A stretch of 54,529 bases of DNA, taken from contig CAIMPC010000025.1 in the NCBI GenBank assembly GCA_903843285.1, positions 1-54,529 of the forward strand. The letters run 5' to 3'. The position numbers and the translations under genes are program-made. This DNA is from Candidatus Omnitrophota bacterium (GTDB lineage Bacteria > Omnitrophota > Gorgyraeia > 2-01-FULL-45-10). Positions 25,337 through 34,830 of the stretch are shown here, one piece after another. Under the pieces are notes generated by a model that saw only the letters and a program-made list of their open reading frames with translations, ran no database searches and was not told the origin of the DNA. Each line of letters opens with the position of its first letter. Within the stretch, counting starts at the first letter, position 1.

Positions 25337-25657
25337 TTATCCCTTCGCTATCTCTATTTCTTTTACTTTTAAAACGGTTACATCGCGCCTGTGGCCGATC
25401 TTCTTCTTTTCGCTCTTTCGCTTCTTATATTTAAAAGCCGTGACCTTGGCTTCTCTTTCATGACGAAGAACTTCACAGACTACGCAAGCTCCTTTTACGT
25501 AAGGGCTTCCGACATGTGTCGAATTACCCTCTTTGGCAAGAAGAACCTTATCGAGTTTAACCTCGAGGCCTTTTTTGGCCTTTATCTTCTCCACTGAAAA
25601 GACATCGTTTTTAGTTACTTTATACTGCTTACCGCCCGCCTTGATTACAGCAAACAT
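25337..25657 (-). CDS. rplU: 50S ribosomal protein L21
   Basis: bL21 is an early assembly protein of the 50S subunit. The 106-residue protein starts [20 protein letters not shown] and includes [20 protein letters not shown], typical of the family. A GGAGGAG ribosome site precedes the ATG, and a strong promoter lies about 70 bases upstream, so rplU heads the rplU-rpmA-obg-proBA-nadD unit. Confidence 0.97.
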   Translation of the reverse strand: MFAVIKAGGKQYKVTKNDVFSVEKIKAKKGLEVKLDKVLLAKEGNSTHVGSPYVKGACVVCEVLRHEREAKVTAFKYKKRKSEKKKIGHRRDVTVLKVKEIEIAKG

Positions 25658-25725
25658 TGATTACTCCTCCGGATTAGTTAACAGCTCGTGGTTGATACCT
25701 CAATATAAATAAATACAGAAAAGGC

Positions 25726-25754
25726 AGTGTATCATAGTATCGACTTATGGTCAA
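25726..25754 (-). promoter_or_regulatory. Promoter of rplU-rpmA-obg
   Basis: TTGACC (25749-25754), 17-base spacer, TACACT (25726-25731) on the minus strand, giving a leader of about 60 bases before rplU. Confidence 0.75.
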
Positions 25755-25827
25755 GCGCTTTTACCAATACGAATGGGAATGGCAAAATACATATGTACAA
25801 ACGCCTATTTTCTAACTATTTTATAGC

Positions 25828-27339
25828 TCAGGTCTTCTGTTCTATCTTAATCTCTTCTACATGTATATTGGGATCTTCTATTATCCTGATATTCTTTCTG
25901 AAACGCATTTCGAGCGACTTGATCATATTCTTCTCAGGGCTTGAGATGTAATATGCCACTTCGGGGTGCATCGAAACGAAGACCTCTCTGGACTTGGTAT
26001 CCTGGAGAACCCTCTCCAATTTTCTTACTAGATCTATAGATATAGTAGATATGGATTTAACCATACCGCGGCCATTACAATAAGGACATTTCTGATAACT
26101 CTTTGACTCTATCGATTCACGCACCCTCTGTCGTGTCATTTCGACCAGGCCTATACTGGATATATTCAATATATTCGTCTTAGCCTTATCATCTTCCAAT
26201 CGTCTTTCCAGCGTTCTAAAAACCTGTTTTCTATGATCAGCGTAATCCATGTCAATGAAGTCTATAATAATTATACCGCCCAGGTCCCTGAGCTTAAGTT
26301 GTCTAGGAACCTCGTCAGCGGCTTCGATATTTGTCTTAAATGCCGTATCTTCCAGATTCTTCTTACCGACAAACTTACCCGAATTCACATCGATGGCCAC
26401 CAAACTCTCCGTCTGTTCGAATATCAGGTATCCACCGCTCTTTAACTGAACAACCCTGTCATATATTTTCTCGATCTGCTTCTCTATGTCAAACTTTTCA
26501 AATAACGGAACCTTATCTTCGTAAAGCTTTAGTCTCGGCTTTAAGTGAGGAGCGAGAATGTTTAGAAAACGCGAGATACGCTTAAAATCGTTCCGCGAAT
26601 CCACTTCGAGAGCACTAACATCATCCGTAAATATATCCCTGACCACCCTCAAAACAAGATCATATTCAGAATGTATTAAGGCAGGTGCTTTTGTCTTCTT
26701 CGTCTTAGCCTTTATGTTATTCCAAAGATTGATAAGATAGCGAGACTCTCTCTGGAAATCCTTCTCGCTCACGCCTTGAGCGGCGGTCCTGACGATGAAA
26801 CCCAGATCTTTGGGCAGTTTCAGACTCTCGATTATCTTTCTTATTCTGTCGCGCTCTTCTCTTGACTCGATCCTCTTCGAAAGCCCTATATGATTATCGA
26901 ATGGCATAAGAACGAGGAACCTGCCTGGTATGCTTATGTGAGTCGTCAGGCGAGCGCCCTTAGTGCTTATCGGCTCTTTCACTATCTGCGCCAGAATCTC
27001 ATCACCCTTCTTCAGCAGCTCGTTTATCGGAGGAAGCTTCTTCTGCCGCTCGGATCGTTTCGCCTCTTCTACGTCCACGCCTTCTTCCAATAACTTTTCA
27101 TAGCTACCCATACCAGCAACTACATCGGTCACATAAAGGAAACCGTTTTTCTCGAGTCCTATATCTACAAAAGCCGCCCCCATCCCCGGCAGAACGGAAT
27201 CCACTCTCCCTTTGTAGATATTTCCTACCAGGTTGACATCGTCCAAACGCTCCGTATAGAACTCTTCTATACGCTTATTCTCAAATATGGCGATCCTCTT
27301 TTCCTGCTGAGTTACATTAATAAAAATCTCTTTTTGCAT
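25828..27339 (-). CDS. rng: Ribonuclease G/E
   Basis: RNase G/E endonucleases process rRNA and decay mRNA at single-stranded 5' monophosphate ends. The 503-residue protein has an S1 domain (about 35-125), the 5'-sensor and RNase H-like parts, catalytic aspartates in AIDVNSGKFVG and IIIIDFIDMDYADHR, and the zinc-link CPYCNGRG near residue 418. There is no long C-terminal degradosome scaffold, so it is RNase G-like in length. It follows the TIGR03936-like gene with no gap; the pair is common and here lies beside rplU/rpmA. Confidence 0.94.
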   Translation of the reverse strand: MQKEIFINVTQQEKRIAIFENKRIEEFYTERLDDVNLVGNIYKGRVDSVLPGMGAAFVDIGLEKNGFLYVTDVVAGMGSYEKLLEEGVDVEEAKRSERQKKLPPINELLKKGDEILAQIVKEPISTKGARLTTHISIPGRFLVLMPFDNHIGLSKRIESREERDRIRKIIESLKLPKDLGFIVRTAAQGVSEKDFQRESRYLINLWNNIKAKTKKTKAPALIHSEYDLVLRVVRDIFTDDVSALEVDSRNDFKRISRFLNILAPHLKPRLKLYEDKVPLFEKFDIEKQIEKIYDRVVQLKSGGYLIFEQTESLVAIDVNSGKFVGKKNLEDTAFKTNIEAADEVPRQLKLRDLGGIIIIDFIDMDYADHRKQVFRTLERRLEDDKAKTNILNISSIGLVEMTRQRVRESIESKSYQKCPYCNGRGMVKSISTISIDLVRKLERVLQDTKSREVFVSMHPEVAYYISSPEKNMIKSLEMRFRKNIRIIEDPNIHVEEIKIEQKT

Positions 27340-27702
27340 CTATGCGATCTCCTCTGCGCTTAGTATCTTTACTCCATCGGGCAATTTGGCATTAACGGCA
27401 TCGATGAAAAATTGCGGCTGGACCCTTTGGTCCATATAAAATACCGCATCTTCACACCTGCTCTCAACGCCAAGCTTTAGAGCCTTCATTATGCTCATCT
27501 TTATGCGAGGGCTGAATCCTTTGGTGATGGTCACCGGTAGACCTGCCCTGCGCAGCGCCCTATGGAAAAGCCTTAACAGATCCAAGTGCGATATGAAGCG
27601 CATATCGCCGGTCTTGGAAAAAATAGCCTTTAGTTTATAGTTAACGATTACGGGATTAATACGTCTTCTTAAGCCTCTTTTTGTCCTTAGCTGTGTCGCC
27701 AT
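27340..27702 (-). CDS. TIGR03936 / DUF2344 radical-SAM-linked protein
   Basis: The family core starts at YKLKAIFSKTGDMRFISHLD and goes on with RALRRAGLPVTITKGFSPR, typical of the small protein that is either fused to or encoded next to TIGR03960 radical SAM enzymes. Its function is unknown. The start is unclear: the core begins almost at the pilQ stop, the nearest in-frame ATG (27702) lies within pilQ without a ribosome site, and an ATT at 27660 that overlaps the pilQ stop has a purine-rich AAGAAG before it. The radical SAM partner is present but 16 kb away (43545-45254). Confidence 0.75.
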   Translation of the reverse strand: MATQLRTKRGLRRRINPVIVNYKLKAIFSKTGDMRFISHLDLLRLFHRALRRAGLPVTITKGFSPRIKMSIMKALKLGVESRCEDAVFYMDQRVQPQFFIDAVNAKLPDGVKILSAEEIA

Positions 27703-29362
27703 GCTGGGTATCAGAATATATTGGCACATATGCCTTATTCGGCAGGGGACTGCCCTCAACCTCTTTATCCGGCGACATTATGTGGACCGTTATGAAGAAT
27801 ATGAGCTCAACCCTTTGCTTCGTAATATTCTTCTTTGAAACCAAAAGTCCAAGGCCCGGGACATCTCCTAACAGATCCCCTATAAACGGAAGCTTCGTCC
27901 TCCCCTCCACATTCTTATCCGTGATCAATCCACCTATGAATATGGTCTGTCCGTCCTTTATCATAACCTGCGTATTAGCCTGTCTCGACCTGAATAGGGG
28001 CGCATATATATCGCTTCCCGGGGCTATAGGTTGAGAACCGAGATACTCTGTTATCTGTGGAATTAATTCAATGGCAATTTCCTTATTATCATTGATATGC
28101 GGAGTGACATTTAAAATAATTCCTGCATTCCTCTCCTCGTAGCCTGTAATCTCCATCTTGCCTGTGGTCGAGTTTCTTTCGAACTTAGGAAAATTTAGAA
28201 CGTCACCGACATTTATCGTAGCCTTATTGTTATTCAGTGTAGCTATTCGGGGATTAGAGATCGTATCCGTATCGGACCTCTGTTTCAGTAACTCTAATAC
28301 GGCCTTGAACTCGGTAAAATCCAGAGTACCGAACATAAAAGCATTTTTCATTGTATCAACAGTATAATCAACGAATGGAAAACCCTTATCATTAGAAGAT
28401 ATTGCACTGCCATTTTTACCCGTTGGAAAAGCCCCGGGGACAGTCGTGGTTGTAGTCGCCGGTGGTCCCGGGAGCGTCTGAGTAACGGTCTGGCCTGTCT
28501 GCACAAGCGGCGAATATTTATCCAACAGATTACTGCCCGGACTATAATAATCAAACGGGAAGGTAGTCGGCCTCTTAGCTCCGGAGGCTGTTATCTTCAC
28601 ATTCCAATCTATGCCCAATCTTTCATCATTACCTAAAACAGTTTCTATAACCCGTGCTTCGATAAGGACCTGCTGAGTCTTCTTGTCGAGCCTGTTTATT
28701 ATCTGGCCTATCTTGTAAAGATTGGTCGGGATATCCGTCACCAGCACGGTGTTTGTCCTGTCATCATAGACCACACTGCCTCTGGGACCGACTATATTTT
28801 TTAACGCGGCAACGACCTCTTTAGATTTCGAATAGTTGAGGCTGAAGGCCTGTGTAGTGAGCTCTTCCTGTTTCAATCTATCCAGAGTTACAACCCTTAT
28901 AATATCCCCCTCCCTTTCATATGCATATCCGTAATTGCGCATAATTATATCAAGCGCTGACATCCATGGTTTATTTATAAGTTTTAGATCGATGACTCCT
29001 TTAACATCCGGAGCCGATACTATATCTACGCCCGCGACCTCGGATATGTAGGACAGAACTGTCCTTATATCAGCGCCCTTAAAATTGACTGTCACATTAC
29101 CGGGCTCAACCACCGGGGCCTCAGGAGCCTTGGCCTCCTCTTTACCTTGTGCGGCGGCACCTTCGCCGGTGGCGGCCGATGCCTGCGGTGCAGTTTCCTG
29201 AACCTTGACCGGTGTAACGTCAGTCACCGTAGCCGTCTTTTCAGTAGGAACACCCGCCTTCTTTTCTTCAGTCTGGGCCTGAATACCAAATGAATGCGAC
29301 AGAATTACCGTGGTCGTAAGTACTATACTTAATAATTTTTTGAGTTTCTTATTATTGCACAC
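27656..29362 (-). CDS. pilQ: Type IV pilus secretin
   Basis: PilQ forms the outer-membrane channel for the pilus. The 568-residue protein has a signal peptide (1-29), an Ala/Glu/Pro-rich linker (30-85), an STN/N0-like domain (NVTVNFKGADIRTVLSYISE), an N1-like domain (TTQAFSLNYSKSKEVVAALK) and a secretin domain to about residue 545 (NPRIATLNNNKATINVGD, GQTIFIGGLI). Start is GTG 29362 with GAGGGG upstream; it overlaps pilP by 11 bases. PilQ implies a true outer membrane. Confidence 0.93.
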   Translation of the reverse strand: MCNNKKLKKLLSIVLTTTVILSHSFGIQAQTEEKKAGVPTEKTATVTDVTPVKVQETAPQASAATGEGAAAQGKEEAKAPEAPVVEPGNVTVNFKGADIRTVLSYISEVAGVDIVSAPDVKGVIDLKLINKPWMSALDIIMRNYGYAYEREGDIIRVVTLDRLKQEELTTQAFSLNYSKSKEVVAALKNIVGPRGSVVYDDRTNTVLVTDIPTNLYKIGQIINRLDKKTQQVLIEARVIETVLGNDERLGIDWNVKITASGAKRPTTFPFDYYSPGSNLLDKYSPLVQTGQTVTQTLPGPPATTTTTVPGAFPTGKNGSAISSNDKGFPFVDYTVDTMKNAFMFGTLDFTEFKAVLELLKQRSDTDTISNPRIATLNNNKATINVGDVLNFPKFERNSTTGKMEITGYEERNAGIILNVTPHINDNKEIAIELIPQITEYLGSQPIAPGSDIYAPLFRSRQANTQVMIKDGQTIFIGGLITDKNVEGRTKLPFIGDLLGDVPGLGLLVSKKNITKQRVELIFFITVHIMSPDKEVEGSPLPNKAYVPIYSDTQHGDTAKDKKRLKKTY

Positions 29363-29738
29363 TCTTTACCCCTCCCTCTTCAACAATACTCTTATCGAAA
29401 CTCTTTCCGTCAATATTTATGGTAACGGACTTCTTCGTTATCTTCTTTATCTCAATGCTGCCGAACTTATCACCTTCGTTTACGATCTCGCCATTCAGTA
29501 TCGCAATCAACCTACCCCTGGAGCGGCTTGCAATACCCTCCAGCTTTATATCAGCAATCGATGTAATATCCTCCAGGCGGGAGATAGCCGGCGAGTCTAT
29601 GCCTACCAGAGGGACGAGTGGATCCCTTTTACCGTGAGCATCATACTTATAACCTTCCCCGGCTCCCTGCGATATAAAGAATAGGATAGCCACTGCAGGC
29701 AATGTCAGCACAAGTGCAACTCTTAAATACTGTTTCAT
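29352..29738 (-). CDS. pilP: Type IV pilus lipoprotein-like PilP
   Basis: The 128-residue protein has an N-terminal hydrophobic signal (about 5-23) without an obvious lipobox cysteine, then YDAHGKRDPLVPLVG, the region where PilP proteins contain YDPSGRRDPF-type wording, and a C-terminal small beta domain (GRLIAILNGEIVNEGDKF). PilP links the inner-membrane PilN/PilO pair to the PilQ secretin. Position between pilO and pilQ agrees. It overlaps pilO by 4 bases. Confidence 0.8.
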   Translation of the reverse strand: MKQYLRVALVLTLPAVAILFFISQGAGEGYKYDAHGKRDPLVPLVGIDSPAISRLEDITSIADIKLEGIASRSRGRLIAILNGEIVNEGDKFGSIEIKKITKKSVTINIDGKSFDKSIVEEGGVKSVQ

Positions 29739-30328
29739 TTGCTCCCCTGCATAACATATGCTACCACGGTAAGATCTACATTATGCATCCTGGGCGATGA
29801 CTTATCGCCCCTGATCTGTATGTTGGTAACCTTAATAAATCTGTCTGAATTTTCGATGCTTGACAGGAAATGTCCGAGCTCATGATATCCTGCTTTGGCC
29901 GTTATATTTATCGGTATTTTCCTGTACACACGGCTTGTGCCGTCAATCTCTTTAACGGCCATCGGCACTATCCCGACGATGCGCATCTCCGCATTCTTTG
30001 CCTTTTCAGACAGACTCTCCAACAGCGCCGGTATCTTATCTTCGGAGGGAAGCGCCTTCTCGTGCTCAGTTATTTTATTATTATACGAATCGACCGCGCG
30101 ACGCATTTCGCCGATCTTAGCGATATCGATTTTAGCAGACTTAAGGCCTGTGGCAGCCTTGCCGAGCTTCGACCTGACGCTAATGATGTTCACGATCTGA
30201 GGTTTCAGCGCAAAGTTTAGATATGCAAATACGGTTAACGCTATCACAGCGGATATGGCTATCATCATCTGTTTCGGATTATTCTTCAGCGCGTTTAGTT
30301 GGGACTTTATCTTATCCAATATTTCCAT
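29735..30328 (-). CDS. pilO: Type IV pilus inner-membrane protein PilO
   Basis: The 197-residue protein has a short cytoplasmic start, one membrane segment (about 22-40), a coiled-coil stretch (about 50-95) and a ferredoxin-like periplasmic domain with the family phrase GYHELGHFLSSIENSDRFIKV. PilO pairs with PilN to form the alignment complex. It lies between pilN and pilP in the normal order. Confidence 0.88.
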   Translation of the reverse strand: MEILDKIKSQLNALKNNPKQMMIAISAVIALTVFAYLNFALKPQIVNIISVRSKLGKAATGLKSAKIDIAKIGEMRRAVDSYNNKITEHEKALPSEDKIPALLESLSEKAKNAEMRIVGIVPMAVKEIDGTSRVYRKIPINITAKAGYHELGHFLSSIENSDRFIKVTNIQIRGDKSSPRMHNVDLTVVAYVMQGSK

Positions 30329-30339
30329 AACGTTTAATC

Positions 30340-30963
30340 CTATTTAAACAAACATGTTATACGGAAACTCATGACATCCTGGTTGTCAATCTTATCGCTC
30401 TTTGTGGAGACCAAATCTATGCCCGCAATATCCAAATAAAAATCCTTGTTCTCCTGCAAGCTCTGTATAAATTTACCTATAAGGGATGTTCCCTGATCGC
30501 CTGCGCCGATGGCATATCCTGCTATAACCAGCGAGCCGGGCATAATATTTTTAATCCGGCCCGACGCCGGGCGATCATCGTAAATCACTTCCGATAGCCA
30601 TACGCCCGGGGTCATGGAATCGCTCAGCAGATTGATCTTTCTCGACCAGATAAACCTTTTCGCCATGAGCTCATCGATAGTGCCTGTCCTATTATTTATA
30701 TCCGTGACTCTAGCCTTCAAGATATCGGCTTCCTTTTTCTCCGGTAAAATAGCATTATATCTCTTCGTGATCGAAGAAAGCTGTCCGGCGGAAACTATTC
30801 CTAAAGCACTCACTACGATTTGAATAAGCACGATTAGCGTACCTATTCCGGACGCTATTTTAATGATGGGTATGCTATTAATATCTATCTTCTTAAAATC
30901 GAACCCGGACAGCGACGAAGTCTTTTTTTTAAGCTCAGGGGGAAGAAGGTTAATCTCTATCAT
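30340..30963 (-). CDS. pilN: Type IV pilus assembly protein PilN
   Basis: The protein begins MIEINLLPPELKKK, the PilN signature that binds a groove of PilM, then has a membrane segment (about 50-70), a coiled coil and a periplasmic ferredoxin-like domain. I chose ATG 30963, which overlaps the pilM stop by 4 bases; an earlier in-frame start would add ten residues inside pilM and push the signature inward. It is 207 residues long. Confidence 0.9.
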   Translation of the reverse strand: MIEINLLPPELKKKTSSLSGFDFKKIDINSIPIIKIASGIGTLIVLIQIVVSALGIVSAGQLSSITKRYNAILPEKKEADILKARVTDINNRTGTIDELMAKRFIWSRKINLLSDSMTPGVWLSEVIYDDRPASGRIKNIMPGSLVIAGYAIGAGDQGTSLIGKFIQSLQENKDFYLDIAGIDLVSTKSDKIDNQDVMSFRITCLFK

Positions 30964-32003
30964 GCTCTCTCCCTTAAAGAAAGCCCCGCGCAAACAGCAA
31001 ATGAACTATTGACCTTAGCTATCTCGTCCACATTAATCTTTAACGGATCAACATCGAGAAACTGCATAGGATTCCATATTTCAGGTTTTATACCAAACGC
31101 ATTTTGAAAAGCCTCGTCAAACCCGATAAAATTAGATCCTCCGCCTGAGAGATATATCTGATCGACTCCGTGACCGCTCTGATTCTCGTGGTATCCGAAG
31201 GATAATTTAATATTATCGACGAGGCCTGCCAATACGCCCTTTGCCGTCAAAGCAACCTCGGATGACTTCTCGGCAGGAACGCCATTTAGCCCGGAACATG
31301 ACTCAAGATCAACTCCGCATTTTCTTAAGATCGACGCACGGAAATCGCTGACACCGTTTGTCAGATCTCTTACGAAGGATATAAATCCACCTCTTAAAAT
31401 AACCAAATTCGTGCACACATCTCCTATGTTAATAAGCGCGACCGTCTTAACGGGATCTATAGATGTAAAATTCTTCAGGAACACATTGCTAATGGCGAAG
31501 CTGTCCGTATCGATGATATTTACGGCAAGACCTGCATCTTCTACGATCTTGATCTTAGTAAGGACAGATTCTCTTTTTGCGGCGGCAAGAAGTATGTTTG
31601 ATGAGTTCTCTTCCCTGGTATCTTTGCCTTGAATGAAGAAGTCAAGCGTGCACTCGTTTATATCGAATGGTATGGATTTTTCTGTCTCAAACCTTACGGC
31701 ATTCCTCAGTTCTTCACCTGTCATGTCCGGCATTGAGACAACACGCGCCACCACAGACGAACCGGCCAGAGATATATTAATATCTCTGGCGCCTATCTTA
31801 AGCTCCTCGGAAAGCGACCTTACGGAATCCGATATAGCTTCACCGGACTTGCCGTACACCTTCTTCATACCGAAAGATACCAGCGACATCTTATCCGAAG
31901 AACCGGAAACCTCCATCATCTTTATCGAATGGCTGCCTATATCCAGGCCGACATTGTTGCCGGCATGCGCGCGAAGTTTCTTTGTTATATCGAAACCCAT
32001 CAT
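30960..32003 (-). CDS. pilM: Type IV pilus assembly ATPase-like protein PilM
   Basis: PilM is an actin-like cytoplasmic protein that docks PilN to the motor platform. The 347-residue protein shows GLDIGSHSIKMMEVSG at the start, the phosphate-binding-like NIGDVCTNLVILRGG, and YLSGGGSNFIGF near the end. Two ATG codons stand in tandem; the second (32000) has the better spacing from AGAGGA. It starts the pilM-N-O-P-Q run, the standard order. Confidence 0.93.
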   Translation of the reverse strand: MMGFDITKKLRAHAGNNVGLDIGSHSIKMMEVSGSSDKMSLVSFGMKKVYGKSGEAISDSVRSLSEELKIGARDINISLAGSSVVARVVSMPDMTGEELRNAVRFETEKSIPFDINECTLDFFIQGKDTREENSSNILLAAAKRESVLTKIKIVEDAGLAVNIIDTDSFAISNVFLKNFTSIDPVKTVALINIGDVCTNLVILRGGFISFVRDLTNGVSDFRASILRKCGVDLESCSGLNGVPAEKSSEVALTAKGVLAGLVDNIKLSFGYHENQSGHGVDQIYLSGGGSNFIGFDEAFQNAFGIKPEIWNPMQFLDVDPLKINVDEIAKVNSSFAVCAGLSLRERA

Positions 32004-32044
32004 TCCTCTATTTTTTTACGCTTAAAACTGTTGCCATACCATTA

Positions 32045-33478
32045 CTAGTTCTCCCGCCATGACTCTACACCGTTAGAGGTAAAAGTTGGCAGGAGGTCCA
32101 CATTTAACAAATCCAGATCGAAATGCATCCCGGCCTGGGTCCCACCTGAAAAGGTTTTACATATAAGCGCGCCGTATATATCCCCCTGAGTTGTCAGGGA
32201 GACGGCGGCATTAGGCGCATATATAGCCCCGCTAAAATCTGTCTGGGTAATCAATGAAATACTATTTCCCGTAGAATATAATATCAGGTTCTTCGGCACA
32301 CCTACGTTATTTATGCCGCCTTGCGTTGATACAGTTACGTTTCCACCTAGAACGTAAAGCACAGTGGTGCCGTTTACATACAGATTTGACTGCGTACCGA
32401 TACTCACATTACCCCCGTTAGATATTCCGGCCTTATCCACATATATCTTCGAGGTTCCGCCGACGTTAAGTGTTGACTGCGTGCCCAATGTAATCGATTT
32501 GAAATAATAAGTACCTCCCGGCAAGGTCGCGCTCTTTTGCGTACCGAGGCTAAGGTTATTATCAGCATCTATGGGGGCCGGGTCATTAACATTGCCCTTG
32601 ATGATATTACTATTACTGTTACTACTCACAGCGCCCGATAGCTCTAATGTGTTATCCGGTATAGGCTCGGTCGTAAGAGGCGCCTGTAATGTGCCCCAAG
32701 CCCCGGAAACGTTCGATGGTTTTGAAGAGAAGGGGTGGTCGGCTCCAGGACGGGCGTCACCCCATACCTTAGCCTGCGTATTAAAGACTATCGACCCATT
32801 AGTAGCTATATTACCGTTCGCATTTTGCTTTGTTGCATTATATGCCTGGAGCGCTGTAGTATAAGAAGCGGAATTAAAAGAATCAACCTTGTCTTGCACA
32901 CCAAAAGTGATCGCTCCGATCTGGTTTCCCGATGCGCCAATAGCCCTCGTAACGAAATTATGCTGCGGTTTCAAATAAACAATGTTGACCGTCTTCCTGT
33001 CGGGTGACGTCAATTGCGGTGCATATCCGGTAGCGGTGATATATATCTTGTTAGTATTTGGGTCATATGTTTTATTCATATCATTCAAAACGGTCATGCT
33101 ATAGTAACCAAGCGTCATCGGGTTTGCCCCACCCGATTGAAAAACATTACCATTTAACGTGCTTATAGGGTTACCATGACCATCTGTGCTCGGTGACCAT
33201 CCGGTTATGTATCCCGTGGCCGTGAACTGGCCTTTATTCGGTCCAAAATTTATTTCCCACAAAGCCCTCTCTATGCCCGCCTCCGACATATCGAGCGCCG
33301 CGGTAGAATTATGGATCTTTGCCATAAGCTTGTATTCTGTAGCGACTCTGGAAACATATGGCAGAGTGAGAATTATCAGGATAGACGTGGCTAAAATAGC
33401 TGTGATCAGCACAAAACCTTTACGCCCATTATCCATCTTATTCGCTATTCTCCGTGGCCATTCGTGCAATTTTATCAT
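32045..33478 (-). CDS. PilX-like prepilin with long beta-rich body
   Basis: The 477-residue protein has an N-terminal prepilin-like stretch (RKGFVLITAILATSILIIL, residues 19-37) in which cleavage would follow Gly 21, then EAGIERALWEINF, typical of PilX-type minor pilins. From about residue 190 it changes to a repetitive beta-rich region with the recurring word GTQS / STQG / TTQG (about seven times), resembling the DUF7305 type. It may be displayed at the pilus tip or form a beta-helix. A second ATG (33436) would give a shorter leader. It sits between pilW-like and pilM genes. Confidence 0.7.
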   Translation of the reverse strand: MIKLHEWPRRIANKMDNGRKGFVLITAILATSILIILTLPYVSRVATEYKLMAKIHNSTAALDMSEAGIERALWEINFGPNKGQFTATGYITGWSPSTDGHGNPISTLNGNVFQSGGANPMTLGYYSMTVLNDMNKTYDPNTNKIYITATGYAPQLTSPDRKTVNIVYLKPQHNFVTRAIGASGNQIGAITFGVQDKVDSFNSASYTTALQAYNATKQNANGNIATNGSIVFNTQAKVWGDARPGADHPFSSKPSNVSGAWGTLQAPLTTEPIPDNTLELSGAVSSNSNSNIIKGNVNDPAPIDADNNLSLGTQKSATLPGGTYYFKSITLGTQSTLNVGGTSKIYVDKAGISNGGNVSIGTQSNLYVNGTTVLYVLGGNVTVSTQGGINNVGVPKNLILYSTGNSISLITQTDFSGAIYAPNAAVSLTTQGDIYGALICKTFSGGTQAGMHFDLDLLNVDLLPTFTSNGVESWREN

Positions 33479-33508
33479 TTTATATATCCTGCAGCATTTT
33501 TTTAAACA

Positions 33509-34168
33509 CTACTTATTCCGTAATCTTACTATGGTAGTCGGCGCTATAGAGGCTGTATGCGTGCCTGATCCGCTAAGAGATATTGTTGATTTATTTAGAG
33601 GTAGATATACGAATACGTAATTAACCGCGGAAAGCGGATCTGAACCATTATTCACGAAGTAAGAGAGGCCATGCATGGTATCAGTGCCGCCGGACTTCGA
33701 TACCGCGCTGAAGGATAGCACACCGCAGTATCGGGCAACGATACGGTTAGTATCCTTCCGCATCAATCCTGCCGAATACGGCTTAATAATCTGATAGAGA
33801 TTGCTACCCTGAACCATGTATATTATGTGGTCGTTGCATCCTGTGGCTAACATGCTCCCCGCGGCGCTCACCGATGGAACCTTAAGAACTATCACATTAT
33901 CGGAAGTTTGATATAAGGCGGTGCCGGTATCCGGATACTGCTCTACTATCTGAGTTGCGGATCTGACATCTCTGGATATCAATGCTATGGCAACCCTTGA
34001 ATTAGAATAAACGTCCAGCATATTATTACCGATCACAAAAGTACGCCAGTAGAAAATATATAGGCAGGCGGCAGCCAATAGGGTTATAAGCGCTATCGCC
34101 GCGGACACCTGAAGCTCGATCAGAGAAAGGCCTCTACCATTTTTACGTAATGACATAATCAATCTCAT
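33509..34168 (-). CDS. PilW-like minor prepilin
   Basis: The 219-residue protein has the leader RKNGRG followed by LSLIELQVSAAIALITLLAAA, a type III signal in which the Glu at position +5 is present. Phrases such as SNSRVAIALISRDVRSATQIV match PilW-type minor pilins. Minor pilins prime pilus assembly with PilV and PilX, encoded next to it. An alternative start is ATG 34156. Confidence 0.75.
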   Translation of the reverse strand: MRLIMSLRKNGRGLSLIELQVSAAIALITLLAAACLYIFYWRTFVIGNNMLDVYSNSRVAIALISRDVRSATQIVEQYPDTGTALYQTSDNVIVLKVPSVSAAGSMLATGCNDHIIYMVQGSNLYQIIKPYSAGLMRKDTNRIVARYCGVLSFSAVSKSGGTDTMHGLSYFVNNGSDPLSAVNYVFVYLPLNKSTISLSGSGTHTASIAPTTIVRLRNK

Positions 34169-34211
34169 TTTTCATACCTGATTGTGTTAGCGCATCGTTA
34201 CCAGCGATAAA

Positions 34212-34658
34212 CTATTTTTTATCGATACCGTTATGCGTCAATAAGGTCGCCAGCTGAACCTGCAGTTGTCGACCGGAAAGCGATGTCCAGTTTACCGCGA
34301 CGGATATTTTCTTTATGTCGGATCCGTAACTATTCTCTACCACTACGGCTCCTAAAAAACTATTCAAATACGCCGATGCTACCGGCTTATTCTTTGCATC
34401 CATAGCCCACGATGAATTAATATGTGCTATATCATTATTGTCCGGGTCGTCCTGGTATGGCAAGCCCCTTAGCTTCTCTATGTATTCCTGAGCGACCAAT
34501 GTCGCGATCGCTTTCTCTCTATTCTGATAAACGAAAGTGAATTCAGCATATAACGCCAACCCTACTACGAACAGGCCCGTAGCCAGCACTACAGATGCCA
34601 GGAGAGCCTCTATTAGAGTAAAACCGCGGTTATTTCTTATACCGCCACTTTTCGACAT
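34212..34658 (-). CDS. PilV-like minor prepilin
   Basis: The 148-residue protein begins MSKSGGIRNNRGFTLIEALLA; cleavage after Gly 12 gives the N-methylated Phe and Glu +5. The following AQEYIEKLRGLPY is typical of PilV/PulI-type minor pilins. It heads the minor pilin-pilMNOPQ unit and has its own promoter at 34681-34708. Confidence 0.78.
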   Translation of the reverse strand: MSKSGGIRNNRGFTLIEALLASVVLATGLFVVGLALYAEFTFVYQNREKAIATLVAQEYIEKLRGLPYQDDPDNNDIAHINSSWAMDAKNKPVASAYLNSFLGAVVVENSYGSDIKKISVAVNWTSLSGRQLQVQLATLLTHNGIDKK

Positions 34659-34680
34659 ATCTATCCCTATACGCTATTGT

Positions 34681-34708
34681 ATTATATGTATTATTTGTTC
34701 TATGTTAA
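34681..34708 (-). promoter_or_regulatory. Promoter of the minor-pilin / pilMNOPQ operon
   Basis: TTAACA (34703-34708), 16-base spacer, perfect TATAAT (34681-34686) on the minus strand, between the major pilin terminator and pilV. Confidence 0.72.
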
Positions 34709-34761
34709 CACACAATTCAGGAAAGTAGAAATATTTATTATGACTTGAATGACGCGATTAG

Positions 34762-34797
34762 AAAAAACCCCGCATCCAACTTAATGGGTGCGGGGCT
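34762..34797 (-). terminator. Intrinsic terminator after the major pilin gene
   Basis: Stem CCCCGCA.CC paired with GG.TGCGGGG, an 8-base loop, then six T on the minus strand. It isolates the pilin at 34831-35172 as a single-gene transcript. Confidence 0.9.
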
Positions 34798-34830
34798 AAT
34801 CCTTGCTTTACGCGTATTACTCTCTACTTA

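Noticed and set aside
25655..25730. Structured L21 autoregulatory leader before rplU
   Set aside because: The leader is about 60 bases and I found no convincing stem apart from the ribosome site; it cannot be supported from one sequence.
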